A DNA stretch of 51,213 bases from Chlorobium sp. (GTDB lineage Bacteria; Bacteroidota; Chlorobiia; Chlorobiales; Chlorobiaceae), in NCBI GenBank assembly GCA_005843835.1, contig SZXZ01000112.1, forward strand, positions 1-51,213, written 5' to 3'. The notes beneath the pieces are model-generated. The model ran no database searches. It was not told where the DNA came from and saw nothing but the letters and a program-made list of their open reading frames with translations. Positions 1 through 6,718 of the stretch are shown here, piece by piece. Position numbers and translations under genes: made by a program. Within the stretch, counting starts at the first letter, position 1. Each line of letters starts with the position of its first letter.

Positions 1-1
1 A

Positions 2-112
2 CAACAAAACAAGGGTATAGATAATAAGCGAGATCAGGGTCCGGCAGACAAGGCTTCTGATAACAGAAAAGACCATGAGCCAAAAGACAAGGATGAGAAT
101 TACAAAAAATGA
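2..112 (+). CDS. C-terminal end of an unknown protein (partial)
   Basis: This is an open frame running in from the left edge and ending at TGA 110-112; the other two plus frames close within the first 25 bases. The 36 visible residues are very hydrophilic, rich in Lys, Asp, Asn and Gln, and look like a charged, probably disordered protein tail. There is no domain to recognise, and the rest of the gene lies outside the window. It could be a chance open frame, although its composition is that of a coding tail. Confidence 0.4.
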   Translation, partial: QQNKGIDNKRDQGPADKASDNRKDHEPKDKDENYKK

Positions 113-427
113 GTGAGTATGTCTTGAATAGTTAAGGCAGGATGCAATTCAGGCATTTCAACGAGCACTCACCAAGGTCAGGCAGATTGTCAATATGCAA
201 AGGGGGATAATTACTCTCTTCTTCACTATTGACTGGCTGCCTGGCCTTGATTATTATTGAAACAGGTTAAACATACAGGAGTAAAACTGCTGAGCTCTTT
301 TATAGTCTGACCTTTATTGATAACACACCCTGTTGATGGATACTGAAATAATTGTTAAACTGCTCACTGAGTTAACCGCTTTAAGGGGTTGACTTTTTTT
401 ATTCAAAAATATTTAAAGGTGCTGAAT
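113..427. other. Intergenic region upstream of mscL
   Basis: No convincing gene is visible in this stretch. A run of about 36 codons without a stop (frame ending near 250) is interrupted upstream by TAG and has no start with a ribosome site, so I do not call it. The last 60 bases are T/A-rich and probably hold the mscL promoter, but no clear -35/-10 pair could be fixed. Confidence 0.5.
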
Positions 428-877
428 ATGCTGAAAGAGTTCAAGGAATTTGCCATGAAAGGCAATGTTGTTGATATGGCTGTCGGTATAATTATCGGAG
501 GAGCTTTCGGCACCATTGTCAATACTTTAGTATCTCAAGTCCTTATGCCTCCATTAGGGTTGTTGATTGGGGGAGTCGATTTTTCAAACCTTTATATCGT
601 ATTGAAAGATGGCATTAAAGCTGCCGGACCCTATGCGGGGCTGGTTGATGCTAAAGCTGCGGGTGCAGTAACACTAAATTACGGACTTTTCCTGAATTCA
701 ATTTTCAGCTTTTTGATTATGTCTTTTGCCGTCTTTCTCATGGTAAAAGCAATCAATACGCTGCGGCGTGAAGAAAAAAAGCTTTCTTCCGCTCCAACCA
801 CGAAAGAATGCCCTTTCTGCCTGAGTGCAGTTCCTCTTAAAGCAAGCCGCTGCCCGAGCTGTACATCAGAAATATGA
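428..877 (+). CDS. mscL: Large-conductance mechanosensitive channel MscL
   Basis: MscL is the inner-membrane tension-gated channel that releases solutes on osmotic downshock; family members work as homopentamers. The 149-residue product opens with the classic N-terminal amphipathic helix and TM1 ([20 protein letters not shown], then the glycine-rich gate segment), a periplasmic loop and TM2 near residues 85-108. I take ATG 428 as the start because an AAAGGTG ribosome site lies just upstream and this matches the family; a TTG at 389 in the same frame would add 13 residues. The tail carries two CxxC pairs (CPFC and CPSC, about residues 128-145), a small zinc-ribbon-like ending that makes it longer than the roughly 136-residue E. 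coli protein. The gene stands alone and faces the outer-membrane protein gene across a hairpin. Confidence 0.95.
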   Translation: MLKEFKEFAMKGNVVDMAVGIIIGGAFGTIVNTLVSQVLMPPLGLLIGGVDFSNLYIVLKDGIKAAGPYAGLVDAKAAGAVTLNYGLFLNSIFSFLIMSFAVFLMVKAINTLRREEKKLSSAPTTKECPFCLSAVPLKASRCPSCTSEI

Positions 878-913
878 TAATAACTGTTAGGACCCTGCGT
901 GATCCATACCTTT

Positions 914-958
914 GCTCCATTTCCAAAAGAGAGAGTTTCTTTTTTTTGGAAATGGAGC
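914..958. terminator. Long hairpin between convergent genes
   Basis: A perfect 15-bp inverted repeat (914-928 with 944-958, arm GCTCCATTTCCAAAA) has a T-rich loop. It lies between the ends of mscL (plus) and the outer-membrane protein gene (minus), where a shared bidirectional terminator is expected. There is no strong T run after the stem on either strand, so efficient intrinsic termination is uncertain. Confidence 0.55.
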
Positions 959-981
959 TTATAGCATCAGTATAAACGATG

Positions 982-1728
982 TCAGATTTTCACCCGGAGG
1001 TTGACAAGGAACTGGTTGCTATGCAAGGAAGTATCTTCATATACCGCTAAATCATATCTAGCGGTAGCAAAGTAGCGATAACGGGCATCGAGTATTACTG
1101 TACTCGTTACGGGAACAGCAATACCAACTCCAGCCTGATAGGCTAATGTTGTCGTATTTGAATCCTGCCGATTTAACTCGTTACTGTTGGTAGGATCCGG
1201 AAGGCCATTGACACCAAACCCAACATAACGAACCTGAGCAACACCGGCACCGACAGTTACATAAGGCTTAATGCCGCCTGTGCTTGTGATATCATAGTAT
1301 GCATTTGTCATTAGTGATGTGACATTCCCTTTACCGGCTAATTCGAATGCTGATGTTTCGTTGAATGCTCCACCGGAGAGGTCGCGAACATACACAGAAA
1401 CCTGATTGGTATTTGAATTGCCTGTACCTGCTGAATGCACAGTAATTTTATCGAAATTGAAAGTCTGGTAACCAATTTCGCCTTCAATACGAAAGTTCCC
1501 ATAATCGTAACCTGCTGCTCCGAAGAATGCTACGCCGGAATTGAGCGATATTTTTGTGTCTCTTACAAGGTTATTCGCTGCAGAAGCATAATAGCTGTAT
1601 GATGAATTCAGATTTTGATAAGCGGGGATACCAAGGCATCCACTGATATAGTGCTCTGTGGCAAGGGCTGGAACTGACAGAAGTCCAACGGTTAGAACTG
1701 CTCCAAGAAGAGAAAGATACTTTTTCAT
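982..1728 (-). CDS. Outer-membrane beta-barrel protein
   Basis: The 248-residue protein has a clean Sec signal peptide (MKKYLSLLGAVLTVGLLSVPALA, cut after ALA). The mature part alternates polar and hydrophobic residues and is rich in Gly, Tyr, Asn and Thr, with segments such as the one ending VTVGAGVAQVRYVGFGV and a closing strand FLVNLRVKI. This is the pattern of a small 8-stranded OmpA-like or surface-antigen-like barrel. The last residue is Ile rather than the usual Phe. The ligand and role cannot be read from the sequence. The gene is monocistronic, ends at the hairpin shared with mscL, and starts opposite the small gene at 1987 across an AT-rich region. Confidence 0.8.
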   Translation of the reverse strand: MKKYLSLLGAVLTVGLLSVPALATEHYISGCLGIPAYQNLNSSYSYYASAANNLVRDTKISLNSGVAFFGAAGYDYGNFRIEGEIGYQTFNFDKITVHSAGTGNSNTNQVSVYVRDLSGGAFNETSAFELAGKGNVTSLMTNAYYDITSTGGIKPYVTVGAGVAQVRYVGFGVNGLPDPTNSNELNRQDSNTTTLAYQAGVGIAVPVTSTVILDARYRYFATARYDLAVYEDTSLHSNQFLVNLRVKI

Positions 1729-1886
1729 GATGAACCTATGTTTTGATTAACAAAACCATAAAACACCCATAATCTAATTTGCCTTAATATTTTCGTAAAA
1801 AAAAGTTGTCAATGCATTTCAATGAACGGTGCGCAAACAAGACCGGTAAATATTAATAGGATTTCCATTTTTTTATATGTTTTTAA

Positions 1887-1923
1887 TATATAAATTACGC
1901 GCACTTATGGCATAATTTATATA
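1887..1923. promoter_or_regulatory. AT-rich palindrome in a divergent intergenic region
   Basis: An 11-bp perfect inverted repeat, TATATAAATTA (1887-1897) and TAATTTATATA (1913-1923), flanks a 15-base GC-containing spacer. It lies between the divergent genes at 982-1728 and 1987-2283, 64 bases before the latter. The geometry suits a dimeric operator, or an UP-like AT element. No bound factor can be named. Confidence 0.4.
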
Positions 1924-1986
1924 AAAAATATATATTATTCATGCTTTTATCGCTTAGTATGCAAAAAATGAAAAATGGGGGTACCG

Positions 1987-2283
1987 ATGGCTACATTGAA
2001 AAAAATTATTCTGGATGTGGAAAACCAAATCGGTGGACCTCATTGGTCGAACTGGGATGGGGCACAGGATATTATTGATGTTTATGCACCCTATGGTGTG
2101 TCATTAGAAGGGAATGCCGTGAATGAGCGATTTGTATTGAGTGTGCTTGAGCGCGCCATTGAATCCAATGGAAAAACCTTGCCGAGTGATTGCCAGCTTT
2201 ACGATCACATGATACTGGATAACCTGGTTTCATCGAACGGGAACAGTTACTGGCTGGATATGCTTCATGAAAAATATCACTGA
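1987..2283 (+). CDS. Small conserved-looking hypothetical protein
   Basis: A 98-residue soluble protein that I do not recognise. It has no signal peptide or membrane segment, and is acidic with several Trp (HWSNWDGAQDII; NSYWLDMLHEKYH at the end). I prefer ATG 1987 because a GGGGGT ribosome site sits 4-9 bases upstream; an in-frame ATG at 1975 would add four residues and has no such site. Codon use looks ordinary and the frame is open throughout, so it is probably a real gene. It is preceded by a 37-base AT-rich palindrome and is convergent with the ABC ATPase gene at 2345. Confidence 0.7.
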   Translation: MATLKKIILDVENQIGGPHWSNWDGAQDIIDVYAPYGVSLEGNAVNERFVLSVLERAIESNGKTLPSDCQLYDHMILDNLVSSNGNSYWLDMLHEKYH

Positions 2284-2344
2284 TCCTGATTCCTGTCAGT
2301 TTTTTTGCAGTCAGTGGGTCGTACTCTTCTTATTCAGGGATCAT

Positions 2345-3436
2345 CTACATTTTTCTCATTATCAGGGTTAAGGTGTTTTTGTTGTTCACCCGCTTGTAAT
2401 CGATGCTGCCTGTTACACTCCGGATGATTGTCAGTCCTGGGGTTTCGGGTAATAGATTTTTGTCGAGCAGGTTCACTGCTTCTCCTGTACTTTCGAATAC
2501 TACTTCGAGACTGTCATTTTTTTCTGAATAGGCAAAAGCAATTTCAAGCTGCGTTACTGCAAGGAGTGGATTGAAAATCCGAAGCATTTCTTCGATCAGC
2601 AGAGTCAGATTCTGTCGGGTCTTTATTGGCAAAATCTGTTTTTCACAGAACAATTGTATTTCAGCGTTCAAGGCATACAAATCGTAATCAGGTGATGCTA
2701 TATGGTAGCTGAAACTTCTGATTCTGTTTATGAATGTTCTGGTTTTTTCTTTTTGCGGATTATCAAATATCTGTTCCGGTGTTCCCTCTTCATAAATAAT
2801 GCCATCATCCATGTAGAGCACCCTGTTTGAAACGTCTCTGGCAAAGTCCATTTCGTGGGTTACAATTGCCATGGTCATGCCATCCTTGGCAAGTCGGCGA
2901 ATTACTGATAAAACCTCACTGACCATGGTGGGGTCAAGGGCGGAGGTGGGTTCATCGAAGAGTATAATTTTTGGATCCATAGCCATGCATCGGGCTATAG
3001 CGACCCTTTGTTTCTGGCCACCGGAAAGTTCATCGGGATAACTGTCTGCTTTCTCGGCCAGTCCAACAAGTTTGAGAAGATCTCTGGATTTCTGTTCAGC
3101 TTCTTCTTTGGTCTTGCCAAGGAGTTTGATCGGTCCGATGCTGAGGTTATCGAGTACTGAGAGATGAAAAAAAAGATTGAATGATTGAAAGACCATGTTC
3201 ATTTTCTGGCGGATTTTTGGAACATCGGTCTTTGGATCGAGTATATCAACTCCATCAATACGGATTGAACCACCGCTTGGCCGGTCGAGCAGGTTTATAC
3301 AGCGTAAAAAAGTGCTTTTACCAGTGCCGGAAGGACCAATTATTGAGATGACCTCACCTGTCTTGATTTCAACGGAGACATCTTTAAGCACTTCAAGATT
3401 ACCAAAACTCTTTGATAGATGTTCAATCTTAATCAT
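2345..3436 (-). CDS. Polar amino acid ABC transporter ATPase with an extra C-terminal domain
   Basis: This is the nucleotide-binding subunit that powers uptake through the neighbouring permease. Residues 1-240 form a standard GlnQ/HisP-type ATPase: Walker A GPSGTGKS (34-41), signature LSGGQ (137-141), Walker B IILFDE (157-162) and the H-loop His194. The usual family length is about 240-250 residues; this protein has 363. The extra 115 residues resemble a degenerate RsbW/HATPase_c fold: a helix with IEEMLRIF where the N-box E-x-x-x-N would be (Asn replaced), an ESTGE stretch in place of DxGxG, and a [16 protein letters not shown] end typical of anti-sigma kinases. It is probably regulatory and unable to bind ATP there (inference). 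Its start overlaps the permease stop by 4 bases (ATGA), indicating translational coupling. The three-gene operon reads binding protein, permease, ATPase. Confidence 0.92.
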   Translation of the reverse strand: MIKIEHLSKSFGNLEVLKDVSVEIKTGEVISIIGPSGTGKSTFLRCINLLDRPSGGSIRIDGVDILDPKTDVPKIRQKMNMVFQSFNLFFHLSVLDNLSIGPIKLLGKTKEEAEQKSRDLLKLVGLAEKADSYPDELSGGQKQRVAIARCMAMDPKIILFDEPTSALDPTMVSEVLSVIRRLAKDGMTMAIVTHEMDFARDVSNRVLYMDDGIIYEEGTPEQIFDNPQKEKTRTFINRIRSFSYHIASPDYDLYALNAEIQLFCEKQILPIKTRQNLTLLIEEMLRIFNPLLAVTQLEIAFAYSEKNDSLEVVFESTGEAVNLLDKNLLPETPGLTIIRSVTGSIDYKRVNNKNTLTLIMRKM

Positions 3437-4365
3437 GCGCCTGTCAGCTGTTTTCTTTTGAGTTTTGGATTGGCTAATCTTTCTGCGTATTCCATGAACA
3501 GCATCAGCACCCAGGAAATAAGGAAATAGAGGACTGCAACCATTATCAGCGGGAAAAAGGCATCAAACGTACGACTGCGGATAATGTCACTCGCTTTGGT
3601 CAAGTCCTGTACTGCTATATACCCTACGACTGAGGTCATTTTTACCAATGAAATAAATTCGCCTTTATAAACCGGCAAAATTCGCTGGACAGTTTGAGGC
3701 AGCACAATGTAAAGAAAGGTTTTGACCCTGGTAAAGCCCATGGCAATGCCTGCTTCGGACTGACCTTTGTCTATACCTTCTATCCCTGCACGGAAGATTT
3801 CTGATACGTAAGCCGCAAAGTTCATACCGAAAGCAATAACCGAAACAAGAACGGGATCTATGTTTACTGAAGCAAAAACCACATAGAATATCAGCATCAA
3901 AAACACCAGTACCGGTGTTCCCCGTAAAATTGAGATATAGGTTTTAGCAAGCAGGCTGAGGATGACGTTGTTTGACATCCTCATGAAACAGACAAGTGAT
4001 CCCAGAAAGGTGCCGAAAAAAGTTGAAAACACCGAAATGATAACGGTGGTTTTAAGACCTTCCAGAATAAGAAGATAACGGTTTTCCTGGACGATATTGC
4101 TGCGAAAACTGCTGGAAAGCCCTGCTAATAGGGACGAAGAACCTCCCTTTTGCCTCGTGTTCGCTGACTGGTCGTGTTCTGCAAGATTCTCTTTCGATGG
4201 AAGAATAAGGTCTGGTAACGATTTATTCTGCAGGATTGTTGCTTCGTGATAGGTTTTACCAGAAGGGTTCCCGGGTGAAGGAAATGTTTCGGTTACAAAA
4301 CCTGCACAGAGCATACAACCTGCAATAATAAAGAGCAAACTGTATTTATGTCGAAGATTCAACAT
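3433..4365 (-). CDS. Polar amino acid ABC transporter permease
   Basis: A 310-residue inner-membrane permease of the HisM/GlnP type. The core begins near residue 90 ([18 protein letters not shown]) and contains about five membrane helices and the EAA loop ([21 protein letters not shown]), which docks on the ATPase. The N-terminal 90 residues are unusual: a signal-anchor-like helix (residues 9-24) followed by a polar linker. In related Bacteroidota systems the binding protein is fused in front of the permease, so the linker may be what remains of such a fusion (inference from memory of the family). The substrate is likely glutamine, glutamate or another polar amino acid, but cannot be fixed. 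It is translationally coupled to the ATPase gene; a 150-base gap separates it from the binding-protein gene. Confidence 0.9.
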   Translation of the reverse strand: MLNLRHKYSLLFIIAGCMLCAGFVTETFPSPGNPSGKTYHEATILQNKSLPDLILPSKENLAEHDQSANTRQKGGSSSLLAGLSSSFRSNIVQENRYLLILEGLKTTVIISVFSTFFGTFLGSLVCFMRMSNNVILSLLAKTYISILRGTPVLVFLMLIFYVVFASVNIDPVLVSVIAFGMNFAAYVSEIFRAGIEGIDKGQSEAGIAMGFTRVKTFLYIVLPQTVQRILPVYKGEFISLVKMTSVVGYIAVQDLTKASDIIRSRTFDAFFPLIMVAVLYFLISWVLMLFMEYAERLANPKLKRKQLTGA

Positions 4366-4515
4366 TACTGTTTCTGTTTTCTTATAAATTCAGGGCTGGT
4401 TACCCATTCTTCATAGTCACTTTTTTCTGTTCCCTGCAGTCACGGGAACACACACATACAACCGAGAGCAACAATCGCCGCGTTTGTTTCAAATTCTCAT
4501 GCAGATAAGGTTTTT

Positions 4516-5304
4516 TTATTCATTGACCACTGCAGCGATACCGCCGATGTAATAGGGTTCGGAAAACAGAACTTTTTTTGCACGCTCATCTGTAATGGTG
4601 ATGCATGCTGCTATCATATCGACTTTACCGGAAATCAGGGCGGGAATCATGGCACCAAACTCCATATTGACTATTTCGAGTTTTTTATCGAGTTTTTTGG
4701 CAATATAAGAGGCAAGTTCTATATCGAAACCTACAATACCGCCGGAACCGTCTACAAAAGAAAATGGCTCTGTTACACTTGATGTACCAAGCCTTAAAAC
4801 ACCATTAGTGCCAGTTGAGGGAATAGCCGGCATGGGGGCAGGGTTTCCTGATTTTGGGAACCAGCGCCGGGTCATGTCAGCGTAACCGCCATTTTTTTTA
4901 AGGTTGCTTACAACGAGATCAATATTTTTTTTCAGATCGTGATTATCAGGCTGAACTGCAAATCCATAATTGTCGGTAGTTATCATCTCGGGGAGAATAA
5001 TAAGCCCACTGTTTTTTGCTGCAATATTTTTTAAAATCGGTTCATCATAAGCGGCAGCATCTGCCTTTCCCGATTTTACTGCCAGGACAGCATCCATGAC
5101 ACTGTTGAAGTACTTGAATTTGGCAGTGGGTAATTTTGAAAGGACGAGCTTGTCTGCGACGGTACCGGTAGGGAGGGCAATTTCTCTGCCTTCAAGTTGT
5201 TGAAGCTTTGTAATTTTCTCTCTTTGTGTGCAACCGGAAAGCATACAGAGTGATGAAAAAACTACAACCAGCATAATGCTGAAAACTTTACCTGTCATAA
5301 TCAT
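4516..5304 (-). CDS. Amino acid ABC transporter binding lipoprotein with permuted lobes
   Basis: A periplasmic substrate-binding protein of the SBP_bac_3 family, probably a lipoprotein: hydrophobic signal, lobebox LSGC, and lipidated Cys25. The domain order is reversed. Residues 32-149 match what is normally the second half (LEGREIALPTGT through the closing RRWF). After a Pro-rich linker (150-167), residues 168-262 match the normal first half (GVLRLGTSSVTEPFSFV, VGFDIELASYIAKKL, ITITDERAKKVLFSEPYY with the ligand-binding Arg241). All parts of one complete domain are present, so this looks like a circular permutation rather than a truncation. The operon with the permease and ATPase supports a transport role. 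The start ATG 5304 has no strong ribosome site; the ATG two codons later is an alternative. Confidence 0.88.
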   Translation of the reverse strand: MIMTGKVFSIMLVVVFSSLCMLSGCTQREKITKLQQLEGREIALPTGTVADKLVLSKLPTAKFKYFNSVMDAVLAVKSGKADAAAYDEPILKNIAAKNSGLIILPEMITTDNYGFAVQPDNHDLKKNIDLVVSNLKKNGGYADMTRRWFPKSGNPAPMPAIPSTGTNGVLRLGTSSVTEPFSFVDGSGGIVGFDIELASYIAKKLDKKLEIVNMEFGAMIPALISGKVDMIAACITITDERAKKVLFSEPYYIGGIAAVVNE

Positions 5305-5533
5305 TTGCTTTATAAGTTATATGGGGATTCAGGGGAAATAAGAATACACATTGTAACGATTGCTTTTAGATGGATAGACGTTGAGTTAAAAAGAATTTTC
5401 TTGAATGTAAAGAATTAACACCTTCTTTTATATCTCACCTGTTTTATGGAAGTTAAAAGATAGTAACTATTATCGGTTCTGTTAATGGTAGATAAGTTCA
5501 AGGAAGGAGTGGATGTTTCCCGCATGGGTATGT

Positions 5534-6601
5534 TCAGAACCGGAAGTTGTCAGGTATTGATGGGTAATCGGTATAGCCTTCGGGACCACTGGCAAAGAAT
5601 GTTGCGGGTTGTGGTTCATTGAGCATCGCATTCTGTCGAAAACGTTCAGGCAGATCGGGATTGGCGATGAAGAGAACACCGAAGGCTACTGCATCTGCCT
5701 CGCCGTTTGCAATGACCTCTTCTGCTGTGGTTTTAGTAAAACCTTCATTTGCTATATAAACACCTCCGAAAGCTTTTTTGAGTTGCGGTCCTAAGCGATC
5801 TTCACCGAGATGTTCGCGTGCGAAGATAAAGGCAATGTTGCGCTTTCCGAGCTCGCTGGCCACATAACCAAAGGTTGCGGAGGGGTTGGAGTCGCCCATT
5901 GATTGAGCATCGCCACGGGGGGCCAGATGTACACCAACATGACCGGCTCCCCATACTGATATGACGGCATCGGTTACTTCAAGCATCAACCGTGCGCGGT
6001 TTATGATTGAACCACCATATTCGTCGGTGCGTTTGTTGGTGCTATCCTGTAAAAACTGGTCAAGCAGATACCCGTTGGCTCCATGGACCTCTATTGCATC
6101 GAATCCTGCTTCGAGTGCATTCTGAGCCCCCTTGCGGAAGTCCTCTATAATACCTGGAATCTCTTTGAGCTCAAGTGCCCGAGGAACCGGATAGGACTCT
6201 GACTTATCGAGCAGGCGAACATGACCTTCTGCCGGAACAGCACTGGGAGCCACTGGCTGGAGACCATTTAGAAAGAAGGGATGGGATATGCGTCCTACAT
6301 GCCAGAGCTGCATAAGTATCTGCCCACCTGCTTCGTGGACCGCCTTTGTAATAAGTTTCCAACCTTCGATCTGATCACGGGACCAGATACCGGGAGTATC
6401 GGGATAACCTACGCCCATTGGTGAAACCGATGTTGCTTCTGATAAGATGAGTCCAGCTGAGGCTCTCTGTACATAGTGGTCAGCCATCAGCTTGCTGGGG
6501 ATGCGTCCTCGACCTGCCCGGCAACGTGTAAGCGGTGCCATAATTATACGATTGGGCAAGGTGAGATCACCAACTTTTAATGGATCGAAAAGACAAGACA
6601 T
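5534..6601 (-). CDS. Old Yellow Enzyme family NADH:flavin oxidoreductase (ene-reductase)
   Basis: A 355-residue FMN-dependent TIM-barrel enzyme that reduces activated C=C bonds, close to NemA/PETN reductase by eye. Visible features are LFDPLKVGDLTLPNRIIMAPLTR at the N terminus, QLWHVGRISH, the substrate-anion pair in HGANGYLLDQF (His/Asn as in yeast OYE), DEYGGSIINRARL, and the C-terminal ANPDLPERF and EGYTDYP. The start ATG 6601 is chosen because GAAGGA lies 9 bases upstream; a longer frame to 6676 lacks family similarity. One oddity: the segment normally reading FGRxFIANPDL reads FGVLFIANPDL, so the Arg that usually contacts the FMN phosphate is missing. The physiological substrate is unknown. 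It seems to be a single gene between the ABC operon and the histidine kinase. Confidence 0.9.
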   Translation of the reverse strand: MSCLFDPLKVGDLTLPNRIIMAPLTRCRAGRGRIPSKLMADHYVQRASAGLILSEATSVSPMGVGYPDTPGIWSRDQIEGWKLITKAVHEAGGQILMQLWHVGRISHPFFLNGLQPVAPSAVPAEGHVRLLDKSESYPVPRALELKEIPGIIEDFRKGAQNALEAGFDAIEVHGANGYLLDQFLQDSTNKRTDEYGGSIINRARLMLEVTDAVISVWGAGHVGVHLAPRGDAQSMGDSNPSATFGYVASELGKRNIAFIFAREHLGEDRLGPQLKKAFGGVYIANEGFTKTTAEEVIANGEADAVAFGVLFIANPDLPERFRQNAMLNEPQPATFFASGPEGYTDYPSIPDNFRF

Positions 6602-6718
6602 GATTATTATTCCTTCGTTGATAGCATGTATGCATTGATTATAAAATGTTCCAGTGCCTGTATGATATTTGTCCAATCAGGGGCACGGGAACACAGGGGG
6701 GAAGATGTGGGTCAGGAG

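Noticed and set aside
113-427. A possible riboswitch or small RNA upstream of mscL
   Set aside because: No conserved riboswitch core or strong hairpin could be recognised by eye.
2281-2343. Possible bulged hairpin (TGATCCTGA / TCAGGGATCA) between the 1987 gene and the ABC ATPase gene
   Set aside because: The loop is about 43 bases with a bulge and no T tract, so it is not a credible terminator.
4369-4440. A 24-residue minus frame (DYEEWVTSPEFIRKQKQ end) overlapping the permease start
   Set aside because: It is preceded by an in-frame stop and has no start or recognisable similarity; too short to be a missing part of the binding protein.
5482-5679. A 65-codon minus frame at the end of the Old Yellow Enzyme gene
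   Set aside because: It overlaps the supported coding frame in a different phase and has no features of its own.
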